Shown here piece by piece: positions 21,601 to 31,349 of a DNA stretch of 64,000 nucleotides. How positions within the stretch are numbered: position 1 is the stretch's first letter; each line of letters opens with the position of its first letter. The DNA comes from an uncultured Clostridia bacterium (GTDB lineage: Bacteria > Bacillota > Clostridia > TANB77 > CAG-508). The DNA lies in the NCBI GenBank assembly GCA_928721915.1, contig CAKMVZ010000004.1:1-64000 (forward strand), read 5' to 3'. The position numbers and the translations under genes were made by a program. The notes beneath the pieces were generated by a model, which saw nothing but the letters and a program-made list of their open reading frames with translations, ran no database searches and was not told the DNA's origin.

Positions 21601-23626
21601 ATATTACAAGAATCAGATATTTTTGTACCACTTGATAAATCTGCATGTATAAATAAAATAAGGTTTAAAAATACAACATCAGAATATAAAGATCTAAAAA
21701 TTTTAGTATATTTTAAAACTGTTTTAGGAGAAGATGAAATTTCTACCTTAGGAAATATTTATATTGAAAAGAAAAATAATATAATTGTAGCAAAAAATTA
21801 TATAGGAAGTACTGAATTTCAAAAATTAGCATATATTACTTCTAATAGACAAATATTAAATTTTACTAAAAGTAAAAAAATATTTTTTGGAAATGGTAAT
21901 TTGATGGTTCCTAATAGTTTATTTGAAGAAGATTTTGAAAATCAATCTGGAATTGGAAACTGTATAGGGGTAGAATTTGAAATAAAATTAGAGGCATATG
22001 AAGAAAAATTTTTAAATTTAATAATAGGACAAGAAAATTCTTTTGCAGATATTGAAAAACAAGCACAAGATTTATGTGAAAATAATAAAGAAGAAATTTT
22101 ATTAAATGAAGTTTATAGAAATTGGATTAATTTAAATAATACTTTAAATATTCAAACACCAGATGATGATATTAATATTATGGGAAATGGGTGGCTTATA
22201 TATCAGACTATAGATTGTAGAATTTGGGCTAAAACAGCATTTTATCAATCTGGTGGTGCTTATGGATTTAGAGATCAGCTTCAAGATTGCTTAGGAATGA
22301 AATATGTAGATATTGATATGTTAAAAGAACAGATTTTAAAATGTGCTGAACATCAATTTATTGAAGGAGATGTATTGCATTGGTGGCATGAGGAAACTAA
22401 AAGAGGATGCAGAACTAGATTTTCAGATGATTTATTATGGCTTCCATATGGAGTTTGTGAATATATAAAAGTTTCAGAAAATTATAATATTTTAGATGAA
22501 CAAATTTCATATTTAAAAGGTGAATCTTTAAAAGAAGGTAAACAAGAATTATATAGTCAATTTTTTAAGACCGAAGAGCAGGAAAGTTTATATGAACATT
22601 GTTTAAAAGCAATAAATAGAAGTTTAAATTTTGGAGAAAATGGATTTCCTAAAATTGGTTCTGGAGATTGGAATGATGGCTTTAGTAATATTGGAGTAAA
22701 AGGAAAAGGAGAAAGTGTTTGGCTTCGGATTTTTCTTATATGATATTTTGAATAAATTTATTAAAATTTGTAAATATAAAAAAGATTTTAAAACTTTAGA
22801 AAAATATGAAAATATAAAAGAAGAATTAAGAAGAAATTTAAACACTAAAGGTTGGGATGGTAGATGGTTTAAAAGAGCAATAACAGATGATGGAAAGGTT
22901 CTTGGAAGTGTTACAGTAGAAGAATGTAAGATAGATAGTATTTCTCAAAGTTGGGGTATTATTTCAAATGCAGCAGATAATGATAAAAAATATATTTCAA
23001 TAGATGAAGCTGAAAATAATTTGGTAGATAATGAAAATAAAATTATAAAGTTGTTTTGGCCAGCTTTTAAAAATTGTGATTTTAATCCAGGATATATAAA
23101 AGCATATCCTGAGGGAATAAGAGAAAATGGTGGACAATATACTCATGCAGCAATTTGGTTAGCAATTGCAGCTGCTAAACTAGGATTTGGAGAAAAAGCT
23201 TTAAAGTTTGCAAAAATGATAAACCCTATAAATCATTCTTTAAATATAGAAAATGCAAAAAAATATAAAGTTGAACCATATGTAATTTCAGCAGATGTTT
23301 ATTCAGCAGAATCTTTAAAAGGTTCAGGAGGTTGGAGTTGGTATACAGGTTCTAGTAGTTGGTATTATAATTTAATTATAGAGCACATTTTAGGATTTAA
23401 AATAGAATCAAAATATTTAAAAATTGAACCATGTATTTCAGAAAGTTGGAAAGAGTATGAGATTCATTATAAATATAAAACTTCAGTTTATAATATAAAG
23501 GTAAAAAATCCAAATAGAAATAGTACAGGTGTAACAAAGTTTTTAGTAAATGGAGAAGAGATTGAAAATAAGAAAATCTTAATTGTTGATGATGGAAAAA
23601 TTTATAATATTGAAGTTATAATGTAG
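15627..23626 (+). CDS. Cyclic beta-1,2-glucan synthase-like protein (GT84 plus GH94), NdvB family
   Basis: I choose the ATG at 15627 after AAAAGGGG rather than the in-frame codon 48 bases upstream. With two four-base codons (18894, 22726) it encodes about 2665 residues, the typical NdvB size. Order of parts: an N-terminal helical region; membrane segments near nt 16815-16970; a family-2-like glycosyltransferase core with YIITLDSDTNLSL near 17450 and KRSHRWIRGDFQ near 17900; more membrane helices to about 18500; a glycoamylase-like domain with YMAHHQGLIL near 19630; two carbohydrate-binding/phosphorylase N-terminal repeats; and a GH94 module with AYGFRDQLQD near 22260, GSGDWNDGFS near 22660 and GSGGWSWYTG near 23330. 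The family makes and trims cyclic beta-1,2-glucan, but the glucan actually made is not certain here. It appears to be transcribed alone. Confidence 0.85.
18894..18897 (+). other. CGGA four-base glycine codon, first of two in the glucan synthase
   Basis: GGC AAT TTA GTT CGG ATA in the incoming frame. As CGGA it gives STVDSGNLVGYLYVVKDFL, the conserved SVDSGNLAGHL-type segment of the glycoamylase-like domain. The preceding codon is GTT. Confidence 0.87.
22726..22729 (+). other. CGGA four-base glycine codon, second of two in the glucan synthase
   Basis: GTT TGG CTT CGG ATT in the incoming frame. As CGGA it gives GESVWLGFFLYDILNKF, the normal ESVWLGFFL segment of the GH94 module. The preceding codon is CTT. 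Confidence 0.87.
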
Positions 23627-23629
23627 TTC

Positions 23630-23668
23630 AAAAACTCCTCTTTTGCTTGACAAAAGAGGAGTTTTGAA
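23630..23668 (+). terminator. Rho-independent terminator
   Basis: AAAACTCCTCTTTTG pairs perfectly with CAAAAGAGGAGTTTT around a five-base loop, right after the glucan synthase stop. Confidence 0.85.
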
Positions 23669-23716
23669 AATATAATAATATAGATAAGCAATAAAATTTA
23701 AGCAGGAGGTATACAT

Positions 23717-25012
23717 ATGGCAAATTTTTTTAAGAAAAAAGAACAAAGGAAGAGTAGAAAAACAGTTCTTCATGAGGAAGCAAAAAAGATATTAGCTACA
23801 GTTGAAGAAAAAGTTGATGATGTAAGTTCGGCAAATGAAGTAGCGGAACGAACTTTAAAGGAAGCTCAAGGTTTTATAACAGCAAATTCTGAAGCAAATA
23901 AAATATCAGAACTTTCTCCTGAAAAAAAAGAAAGAGCAACTGAATTGTTAAGAACTGTAGCAAAATTATTGATTGATAATGATAAAATTCCAGATGAAGC
24001 AGCTGGAGAATTTGTTAAAAATTTAATACAAAATGATTCAAAAGTTGTTGGAGTAGCTGTTGCTGAAGAGGCTTCTTTTATTCCAGATGACCAATTAAAA
24101 GAAATTATTGATATTCCAGAGGTAGGTGTAAAAGATGCTGAAAGAATAATTACAGGAATTAATAATACGGAAACTAGAAATGAAGTTCAAGAAGAATTAG
24201 ATTTAGCAAAATTAAGAGAACTGTATAAAACATGCGAAAATATAAGTAAAGATTCTGAGTTTATTACTAAACTTTCTAAAATTCAAAGTGAGAATATTGG
24301 AAGTCAAAAAATAGATGAAATGATAAAAAAAGTTGTTGCTAAAAGAGTTGCAGTATATTATGCAAAACTAAAGGCTGTTACGGTAAATAGATATACAGAT
24401 GTTTTGTCACCAGTGCAAATGCTTGAATGTGACTTAACAGAAATGTCAAAACAAGAGTACAAAAATTTAAAAATAGATGAAGATCAAAAAAGAGAATTTG
24501 ATAGTAAAACTTGTAAAATGATGATTATTGATAAATTAGCTGATAATATTGTTACTCAATATACTAGTCAACCAGCAGAAGATAGAGTTTTATTAGTTCC
24601 AGAGTCACCAGCAATAAGAAGTTTTACTAAAGAAGATGAAGATGAATTAGTTGAACAAATAAGAATAAAATGTGAAAATAAAAATAATTTACTTAAAAAT
24701 TATCAATTGCAAAATATAAGAAATCAAATTCATGGTTATAAAAAAACAGAAGAAGTAGAATCTTTATCAACTTCATTAGAAACAATTTCAAATCCAGATT
24801 TAAGGAGAAAATGTGCAAGTGATTTTGAACAAATTTTAAGTACTTTTAAATGTTTTTCGGATAAAGATCAAGAAAAAATGATGGATTTACTTGTTACAAT
24901 GAGTGAAAAAGTTGCAGAAAAAGTAGAAAGTATACAAGAAAAAAATCAAGATATAGATAATAAAAATCACAATAAATTTGGTTCATTAGATGATAATGGT
25001 GATGGGCGTTAG
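23717..25012 (+). CDS. Cytoplasmic helical protein of unknown function
   Basis: AGGAGGT precedes the ATG at good spacing, so expression is likely. The 431-residue product has no signal peptide or membrane segment and is rich in Glu, Lys and Asp. Most of it is predicted by eye to be alpha-helical with heptad-like stretches (AKKILATVEEKVDDVSSANE, residues about 20-45, and LTEMSKQEYKNLKIDEDQKR near 245). It ends in an Asp/Asn/Gly-rich tail (DDNGDGR). I recognise no family. It stands between the glucan synthase and a PhoB-like regulator with its own terminator upstream, so it is probably its own transcription unit or the first gene of the regulator unit. Confidence 0.6.
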   Translation: MANFFKKKEQRKSRKTVLHEEAKKILATVEEKVDDVSSANEVAERTLKEAQGFITANSEANKISELSPEKKERATELLRTVAKLLIDNDKIPDEAAGEFVKNLIQNDSKVVGVAVAEEASFIPDDQLKEIIDIPEVGVKDAERIITGINNTETRNEVQEELDLAKLRELYKTCENISKDSEFITKLSKIQSENIGSQKIDEMIKKVVAKRVAVYYAKLKAVTVNRYTDVLSPVQMLECDLTEMSKQEYKNLKIDEDQKREFDSKTCKMMIIDKLADNIVTQYTSQPAEDRVLLVPESPAIRSFTKEDEDELVEQIRIKCENKNNLLKNYQLQNIRNQIHGYKKTEEVESLSTSLETISNPDLRRKCASDFEQILSTFKCFSDKDQEKMMDLLVTMSEKVAEKVESIQEKNQDIDNKNHNKFGSLDDNGDGR

Positions 25013-25114
25013 AAAAGAAATTTATTCTAAAAATATTTGTAAAAAACTTGTAATAATTATTTAGATGTGATATAAAGAATATGTAAAATTTGGATAGGGA
25101 AGGTGACATTAAGA

Positions 25115-25867
25115 GTGGAGAATGTATTTGATAAAGATAAAAAAACTATACTTATAGTTGATGATGAGAAAAACATTAGAGAATTATTAGCTTTTAATTT
25201 ACAAAATGAGGGCTATAATACTATTGAAGCATCTGATGGTTTACAAGCAGTTGATATAGCTTTAAAAGATAAACCAGATTTGATTTTACTTGATGTGATG
25301 TTACCAAAATTAGATGGAAAATCTGTATGTAAGAAATTAAGATATTCTTTAAATATGTCTAATATCCCGATTTTAATGATTTCTGCTAAGGATACAGAAA
25401 CTGATAAAATAGTTGGATTGGAAATTGGAGCAGATGATTATATTACAAAACCATTTCAAATTAGAGAAGTTATTGCAAGAGTTAAAGCAAATTTAAGAAA
25501 ATCTGAATTAAATATAGGTATTGAGAATTCTCAAAATAAACAAGAAAATAAAGATGATATAATTAAAGTTGGTGGTTTAACTCTTGATTTAAAACGTGTA
25601 GAGGTTAAAGTAAAAGGTGAAGTTATTAATTTAACTAAAAAAGAATTTGATGTATTAAAATATTTAGCAACTCAACCTGGACAAGTTGTTACAAGGGAAA
25701 TGCTTTTAAGAGATGTTTGGGAATATGAAGAATATGTAGGTGCAATTAGAACAATAGATGTAACAATGAATAGAATAAGAGACAAAATAGAAAAAGATAA
25801 AGCAAATCCAAAAATTCTTATAACAAAAAGAGGTTCAGGATATTATGTTACAGATAAAAATAGTTAA
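25115..25867 (+). CDS. OmpR/PhoB-family response regulator
   Basis: The receiver domain has the acidic pocket VDDEKN, the phospho-acceptor Asp in LILLDVMLPKLDGK (about residue 55), the Thr/Ser position in MISAKD and the Lys in YITKPF. The C-terminal winged helix shows LTKKEFDVLKYLATQPGQVV and VTMNRIRDKIEKD. I prefer the GTG at 25115 because GGGAAGGTG sits nine bases before it; a GTG at 25103 overlaps that site. The protein has 250 residues. The kinase gene downstream at 26471 is the likely partner, although an XRE gene and a regulatory region lie between them. Confidence 0.88.
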   Translation: MENVFDKDKKTILIVDDEKNIRELLAFNLQNEGYNTIEASDGLQAVDIALKDKPDLILLDVMLPKLDGKSVCKKLRYSLNMSNIPILMISAKDTETDKIVGLEIGADDYITKPFQIREVIARVKANLRKSELNIGIENSQNKQENKDDIIKVGGLTLDLKRVEVKVKGEVINLTKKEFDVLKYLATQPGQVVTREMLLRDVWEYEEYVGAIRTIDVTMNRIRDKIEKDKANPKILITKRGSGYYVTDKNS

Positions 25868-25904
25868 AAAATCCCTAAGGCGTAAATTCCCTAGGGATTT
25901 TTGC
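25866..25904 (+). terminator. Rho-independent terminator
   Basis: AAATCCCTA pairs with TAGGGATTT and is followed by T's, after the response regulator gene. Confidence 0.75.
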
Positions 25905-25943
25905 TATTAAAAAAGCGCATGATAAATAAAAGTAGAAGGTTAT

Positions 25944-26147
25944 TTAAATTTTTTTCAAGATTTCTTCTACATATATTCCAATTTCTTCAGTTGATAACTC
26001 AAGAATATTAACTAATTTTTTAAGGACATCTTTTCTAGGAAAATCTTCTTGATGGTCAATACGTACATATTGCCTTACACTTATATTTAAAAAATCAGCC
26101 ATTTGTTCCTGAGTATAATTTTTTTCTTTTCTTTTTTCCTTAATCAT
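25944..26147 (-). CDS. Small XRE-family HTH repressor
   Basis: The 67-residue protein consists almost wholly of one Cro/CI-type helix-turn-helix: MIKEKRKEKNYTQEQMADFL is followed by NISVRQYVRIDHQE, then a short C-terminal helix. AAGGTGGG precedes the ATG. It is divergent from a plus-strand promoter that overlaps TGACGT-type half-sites and a perfect 21-base palindrome at 26231-26251. Autoregulation plus control of the short RNA at about 26232-26370 is the natural inference. Confidence 0.75.
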   Translation of the reverse strand: MIKEKRKEKNYTQEQMADFLNISVRQYVRIDHQEDFPRKDVLKKLVNILELSTEEIGIYVEEILKKI

Positions 26148-26197
26148 ATTTACTTCCCACCTTGACTTATTATGTCATATTTTACAAATAATTAGTA

Positions 26198-26226
26198 TTG
26201 ACTTTTTACGTCAGTTTTGCTAAAAT
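26198..26226 (+). promoter_or_regulatory. Promoter with TGACGT-type operator half-site
   Basis: TTGACT at 26198-26203 and TAAAAT at 26221-26226 are separated by 17 bases. The spacer contains ACGTCA, one half of the nearby palindrome. It fires away from the XRE gene into a structured, gene-free stretch. Confidence 0.65.
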
Positions 26227-26230
26227 GGTC

Positions 26231-26251
26231 ATATGACGTTTAACGTCATAT
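26231..26251. promoter_or_regulatory. Perfect palindromic operator
   Basis: ATATGACGTT and AACGTCATAT are exact inverted repeats around a single central T. They cover the region just downstream of the -10 element at 26221-26226. A further half-site, ATGTCATAT, lies at 26172-26180. This is the probable binding site of the adjacent XRE protein. Confidence 0.65.
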
Positions 26252-26370
26252 ACTAATTTTGGTTTTAAATTTAAGGTTTGAAGGTTTTCCGCTTAAAAAA
26301 TAAGATTGCGTTTTTTAAAAACACACATCCTTGCAATTTTATTTTTTAATAAAAAACCTTCTTTTTTATT
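26232..26370 (+). ncRNA. Short structured RNA or long-hairpin leader
   Basis: No open frame is present. GAAGGTTTT (26280-) pairs with AAAACCTTC (to 26361), and inside that arm TTAAAAAATAAGATTGC (to 26309) pairs with GCAATTTTATTTTTTAA (from 26333). This makes an imperfect stem of about 27 pairs that ends in a T run. The unit starts at an operator-controlled promoter and looks like a short regulated transcript with its own terminator. It could also be a remnant inverted repeat. A phage-like switch is another possibility. Confidence 0.45.
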
Positions 26371-26470
26371 TTTTTTTAAATTTTACTTGAATAAAAAAGT
26401 ATATAAGTATATAATAATAGCAGCATAAAATAGGAGTTAATTTGGATTTTATCCAAATTGGGATTTTAAA

Positions 26471-27956
26471 ATGTTAAAAAGTATACAAATAAAAATTGTT
26501 ATGATTTTTACAATTTTAGGAATCATTGTAATAGTAGCTTTAGGTTTATTTAGTTTGTATAAATTAGATTGTGTTAGTTCTTATTTAAATGCTGATATTG
26601 AAGCTAAAGAATATGTTATTAATCAAACCGAGCAACTGAGAAATGCAATTTACTATTCTTTAGGCGCATTTATTATTTTTGCCATTATACTTAGTTTTAT
26701 AATTGCAAAAGTTATTTTGGCTCCAATTTCAAAATTGGTTAAAAGTGCTGAAAATATTGCTCATGGAAAATATTTAAGTGATGGAAAAATTACTAAATCA
26801 GAAAATAAAAATGAATTTGATGATTTGGCAGATGCTTTTGGTATTATGAATCAAGAGCTAAAAGAGAACCTTAATGAAGTTACAAGACAAAAAAAACAGA
26901 TTGAAACTATTTTATTACACATGACGGACGGAATCATAGCTTTTAATATTGAAGGAAGAATTATTCATATAAATCATGCAGCAAAAGTATTTTTAAATGT
27001 TGATGAAAATCAATCTTTTGAGGAGATTTTTAGTAAGTATGATGTAGATATAAATATGGAAAAAATAATTTATCTTGAAAATTGGACTTCATCTGAAAGA
27101 AAAATACAAGTAAATGATAAAATGATGAATTTATTTTTTGCTTCTTTTAAAAATGAAAATGATAGACCAGCTGGTGTTATGGTTGTAATTCAAGATATAA
27201 CAGAACATGTAAAACTAGATAGTATGAGAAAAGAATTTGTTGCAGATGTGTCTCATGAATTAAAAACACCAATAACTTCAATAATGGGATATGCAGATAC
27301 TCTTCTTCAAAGTAATGTTCCGGAAAAAATGAAAATTGAATTTTTGGAAAGAATATCAAATGAAGCAAATAGAATGGCAGAATTAGTAGGAGACTTATTA
27401 ACTTTGTCTAGATATGATAATAATACAGTTGTTTCTAAGGAAGAATTTGATTTGGGTGAATTAGTAAAGCAATCTGTTGATAGATTAAGATTTGAATTTG
27501 AAAAGAAAAATCAAGATGCGGAATGCTTAATAACAGCAGATGTTCCATTTGTTTATGCAGATAAACAAGGAATAGAAAGAGTAATTTTAAACATTATATC
27601 AAATAGTATTAAATATACACCTGAAAATGGAATAATAAAAGTTTATGTTGGATTTGTTTATAATGATGCATATATTAAGGTTATAGATAATGGAATTGGT
27701 ATCCCAAAAGAAGATTTAGAAAAAGTATTTGAAAGATTTTACAGAGTTGATAAATCAAGAACTAGAGAAATGGGTGGAACTGGACTTCGGCCTTCCAATT
27801 GCTAAAGAAATTTTAATGCAAAATGGTGGAAGAATTGATTTAAAGAGTGAATTTGGAAAAGGAACTGAAGTCGTAATAAGAATACCAACAAAAAGGGCTT
27901 TAGATAAAAGCTCAAAAAATACAACAGAAAAAAATAGAGAGGATGAAGAATTATGA
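26471..27956 (+). CDS. Sensor histidine kinase (PhoR/WalK-like)
   Basis: The reconstructed protein has 494 residues: a first membrane helix (about residues 7-28), a short outside loop, a second helix (about 58-80), a HAMP linker, a PAS-like domain around MTDGIIAFNIEGRIIHINHA, and the HisKA box FVADVSHELKTPITSIMGYA near residue 260. The ATPase has the N box NIISNSIKYTPENG, DNGIGIP, the F box VFERFYRVDKSRTREMGGTG and the G2 box. It autophosphorylates on His and most likely signals to the regulator at 25115-25867. The frame changes at 27788 (CGGC). Without it the kinase would end inside the G2 box. The stop overlaps the next start (ATGA). Confidence 0.88.
27788..27791 (+). other. CGGC four-base glycine codon (histidine kinase G2 box)
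   Basis: ACT GGA CTT CGG CCT in the incoming frame. As CGGC it gives GGTGLGLPIAKEIL, the canonical G2 box. The Gly supplied by the four-base codon is nearly invariant in histidine kinases. The preceding codon is CTT. Confidence 0.92.
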
Positions 27957-28819
27957 AAAAATTAAGAGTAACTTTAACTTTATCTGTAGCAGGTTTTATG
28001 TTTTTTAGTAATAATATTTTTGCTGCTACAGCCTCAGCGTCTACAGCTGAATCTTCAGCAAGTGTTACAAAATATATTGCAATAGGAGTAGCTGCATTAA
28101 TTATTGTTTTATTACTATTTTTGGGGTATAAACTTGATTCAAAAGATAGCAATGAATCAAATTATTTAGCTAAAAAAAGTAAAAAAGATAAGAAGAAAAA
28201 AACTGCAAAAAAGGAAGATATTAAATATGAGGCAGATTCTGTAGCTTATAAAGCAGATAATGTAGATAGTAATGATCTAACTGAAACAACAGAATATGAA
28301 GAAGATGATGAAAATAATTCATCAGAAGAACCTTCTTTATTTTCTACAATGAATGATGATGAAGAACTAGGAATTGATACACCTATTACTAAAACATTAG
28401 TAGAAGACCAAAATGAAAATATTAAAGAACCAGAAGATTTAGAAGATTATGGCGAAGAATTTGATACAAGCATAATAGATGATATTGATGATGAAGAAAT
28501 TAGTGATGATAACAAAAAGATGGAAGAAACTATGATTTTTAATAATCCACCAGTTTCTAGTTTGGCTGAACCAGAGGAAAAAATAGAAGATGTTGACCCA
28601 ACAATGGATGAACTTAGTAAAATTGACAAAACTGAAACAACTTTTGAAGGATTTTCAGTTTCAGATAAAAAAGTTGAAGAAAAGAAAGAAGAAAAACCAC
28701 ATAAAAAATATACAAAAGTAAAAAAAGATTCTATATCTACAGATGATTTTTTAGCACAGGTAGAAGAAAATTTAAAAAAGGATAAAGAAGAAAGAGATGC
28801 AAGAAAATCTAAAAAATAA
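27953..28819 (+). CDS. Secreted/membrane protein with signal peptide, TM helix and acidic cytoplasmic tail
   Basis: The ATG overlaps the kinase stop (ATGA), so the genes are translationally coupled. The 288-residue product has an N-terminal signal-like segment ending near IFAATASAS, a second hydrophobic helix YIAIGVAALIIVLLLFLGY (about residues 43-61), then a lysine-rich stretch (AKKSKKDKKKKTAKKED) and a long Asp/Glu-rich low-complexity tail. No family was recognised. Its position between a sensor kinase and lepB hints at an envelope role. Confidence 0.65.
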   Translation: MKKLRVTLTLSVAGFMFFSNNIFAATASASTAESSASVTKYIAIGVAALIIVLLLFLGYKLDSKDSNESNYLAKKSKKDKKKKTAKKEDIKYEADSVAYKADNVDSNDLTETTEYEEDDENNSSEEPSLFSTMNDDEELGIDTPITKTLVEDQNENIKEPEDLEDYGEEFDTSIIDDIDDEEISDDNKKMEETMIFNNPPVSSLAEPEEKIEDVDPTMDELSKIDKTETTFEGFSVSDKKVEEKKEEKPHKKYTKVKKDSISTDDFLAQVEENLKKDKEERDARKSKK

Positions 28820-28849
28820 AAAGTTTTAAGCAAAAAGGAGAGTTTCACA

Positions 28850-29515
28850 TTGGAAGAGGACAAAAAAGTTAAAGCTCCAAGAATTAATATGAGCGATAAA
28901 ACAAAAAATATTTTAGAATGGGTAATATGCATAGTAATTGCAGTTATTTTAACTTTATTATTTAGATATTATATAGCAACTCCAACAGTTGTAAGACAGT
29001 TTTCTATGTATCCTACTCTTGAAGAAAATCAGAGATTAATAGTTTCTAGAACTTTTAGAATTACAGGAAAAATGCCTCAAAGAGGAGATATAATAACTTT
29101 TGAGGCTCCTTCTTATAATTATTCTGAATCAACTGTTGACCAATCAAATCCAGTGGCAATATATTCAGAAGAAAATAGAGGAGTTTTTTCAAACTTTTTT
29201 TATAATGTTTTAGAAATAACTAAAAAAAGTTATATAAAAAGAGTTATAGCTCTTCCTGGAGAACATGTACAGATACAAGATGGTAAAGTTTATATAAATG
29301 GAGAGGAATTACAAGAAAATTATTTACAACCTGATGTAGTAACAGAATCAAAAATCTTAAATGACTTTATAGTCCCTGAAGGTTATTTATTCTGTATGGG
29401 AGACAATAGAACAAAAAGTACAGATTGTAGAAGTTTTGGATGTATACCTTATGAAAAAGTTGAAGGAATTGTAATTTGTAGATTTTGGCCTTTAAATAAA
29501 ATTGGAAGTATTTAA
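28850..29515 (+). CDS. lepB: Signal peptidase I
   Basis: The enzyme removes signal peptides at the outer face of the membrane. A TTG start at 28850 follows AAAAGGAGAG. An N-terminal helix (ILEWVICIVIAVILTLLFRY) leads into box B with the catalytic Ser (VRQFSMYPTL), box D with the catalytic Lys (SYIKRVIALPGE) and box E (GDNRTKSTDCRSFG). The length, 221 residues, is slightly above the usual 180-190 because of an insert between boxes C and D (residues about 82-115). Confidence 0.93.
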   Translation: MEEDKKVKAPRINMSDKTKNILEWVICIVIAVILTLLFRYYIATPTVVRQFSMYPTLEENQRLIVSRTFRITGKMPQRGDIITFEAPSYNYSESTVDQSNPVAIYSEENRGVFSNFFYNVLEITKKSYIKRVIALPGEHVQIQDGKVYINGEELQENYLQPDVVTESKILNDFIVPEGYLFCMGDNRTKSTDCRSFGCIPYEKVEGIVICRFWPLNKIGSI

Positions 29516-29538
29516 AAAAATAAAGAAAGGATTAAATT

Positions 29539-30451
29539 TTGAAATTTGAGAATGTAATTGGAAACGAAGATGTTAAAAATTACTTAAGAAAAAGTATAGA
29601 TAATAATATATTGCATAGTTATATGTTCATTGGAACAGAAGGAATTCGGCAAACTTAAAATTGCAAAAGAGTTTGCCAAATATATTCTTTGCTTAAATTC
29701 TAAGGAAAATAATTGTAATTGTAAATCTTGTATATGTTATAATGGAAATAATCATCCTGATTTTGAAATAATTAATGAAATAGGCGAAACTGTTAAAATA
29801 GAACAAATTAGAAATCTTGTTAACAAAGTTATTGAAAAGCCAATCATTTCAAATCGAAAAGTATATATTATTAATGATAGTGAAAAAATAACAAAAGAAG
29901 CACAAAATTGTTTACTAAAGACTTTAGAAGAACCGCCAGAATTTGTTACCATTATTTTAATAACGTCAAATGAAAATTTAATATTAAATACTATTAAGTC
30001 AAGATGTATGAAAGTTAAGTTTTCTAATATTGATGAAAAAGAATTAATAAATTATGCCAAGACTAATTTAGGTTATGAAAAGATAAGTGAAAATTTATTA
30101 AAAGCATTTGGAGGAAGTATTGGTAAAGCAATTAATCTAAAGGAAAACCAAGAGTTATATTCACAGATAGATATGCTTGTAGATAATTTTAAATATAAGG
30201 ATATTATTTCTATTTTTTTGAGTGCAAAATTTATGTATAATAAAGATAAGATTTTTGAAATTTTAGATTATTTAATAGTATGTTTATATGCAAAAACAAA
30301 GGAAAATATAAGATTTTTAGATTGTATAAGTTTGGCAAATGAATGCATAAACAAATTAAAATCTAATGCAAATTTAGATATGAGTATTGACAGTTTGATT
30401 TTTAATATTTGGAGGAATTTAAATGAAGAAGATTGCAGGAATAAGATTTAA
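29539..30451 (+). CDS. holB: DNA polymerase III delta-prime subunit
   Basis: This is part of the clamp loader that places the sliding clamp at primers. A TTG start at 29539 follows AAAGGA. The 303-residue product opens FENVIGNEDVKNYLRKSI and has the family blocks LHSYMFIGTEG, a four-Cys zinc module (LNSKENNCNCKSCICYNGNN, about residues 52-71) and TKEAQNCLLKTLEEPPEFV. The nucleotide loop is degenerate (GIGKLKI rather than GKT/S), as expected for delta-prime. The frame change at 29647 (CGGC) supplies the Gly of the GIGK segment. The 3' end overlaps ricT by 29 bases. Confidence 0.9.
29647..29650 (+). other. CGGC four-base glycine codon (holB)
   Basis: GAA GGA ATT CGG CAA in the incoming frame. 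As CGGC it gives FIGTEGIGKLKIAKEFAK, the P-loop-like block of clamp loader subunits. The preceding codon is ATT. holB is an essential gene, so decoding must be efficient if this is real. Confidence 0.9.
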
Positions 30452-31347
30452 AAAAACAGGAAAAATATATTATTTCGGTCCAGAAGGATTTGAATTAAAA
30501 AAAGGAATGAATGTAATAGTTGATACGGCTATGGGAGAAGAATTTGGAGAGGTAGTTATTCCTTTTAAAGAAGTTGATGATGATAAAGTTACTGAACCAT
30601 TAAAAAAAGTAATTAGGATTGTTAATGATAAAGATAGAAGAATGTATAAAGAAAATAAAGCTAAAGAACCTGAAGCAAAAGAAATTTTTGAGAAAAAAGT
30701 TAAAGAACATGGATTGAAAATGAAATTAGTTGAAGTTGAATATAAATTTGATGGAAGCAAAGTTATATTTTATTTTACAGCAGATGGTAGAATTGACTTT
30801 AGAGAGTTAGTAAAAGATTTAGCAGCAATTTTTAAAACAAGAATTGAATTACGTCAAATTGGCGTAAGAGATGAAGTTAGAAGAATTGGAGGATGCCGGA
30901 GTTTGTGGTAGAGAGTTATGTTGTACTAGATTTTTAAATAATTTTGAAACAGTTTCTATTAAAATGGCAAAGGAACAAAATATTTCTTTAAATCCTTCTA
31001 AAATTTCTGGAAATTGTGGACGACTTATGTGTTGCCTAAAATATGAAGAATGTGTATATACTGAAAAACTAAAAGGGCTTCCAAAAGTTGGAGCAACAGT
31101 TAAAACAGAAGATGGTACAGGAGAAGTTGTTTCAATAGAAACATTAAAAGAGAAATTAAGAGTTAAATTTAAAGATGGAGATGATACATTTTTTAAAAAA
31201 TATGATGCAAAAGATGTAACAGTTCTAAAAGATGTAGAAGATGATGATAAAATAACAGCAAAAGATGTAGAAAATGAAGAAGATTTAAAAGAATTAGAAG
31301 AACTAGAAAAATTAGATAAAACAGAAAAAAGTCATGAAGATTACTAA
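30423..31347 (+). CDS. ricT: PSP1-domain protein RicT (YaaT)
   Basis: RicT forms the Y-complex with RicA and RicF in Bacillus, binds iron-sulfur clusters and influences RNase Y processing. The start lies inside holB after GGAGG. The PSP1 domain shows MGEEFGEVV and ADGRIDFRELVKDLAAIFKT, then ELRQIGVRDEVRRIGGCG, VCGRELCC and GRLMCCLKYE with the cluster Cys residues. With CGGA at 30897 read as Gly the length is 307. The C-terminal 40 residues are acidic and variable. holB-ricT adjacency is the normal Firmicutes order. Confidence 0.9.
30897..30900 (+). other. CGGA four-base glycine codon (ricT)
   Basis: GGA GGA TGC CGG AGT in the incoming frame. As CGGA it gives RRIGGCGVCGRELCC, the invariant Cys/Gly cluster of RicT. 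The preceding codon is TGC. Confidence 0.92.
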
Positions 31348-31349
31348 AA

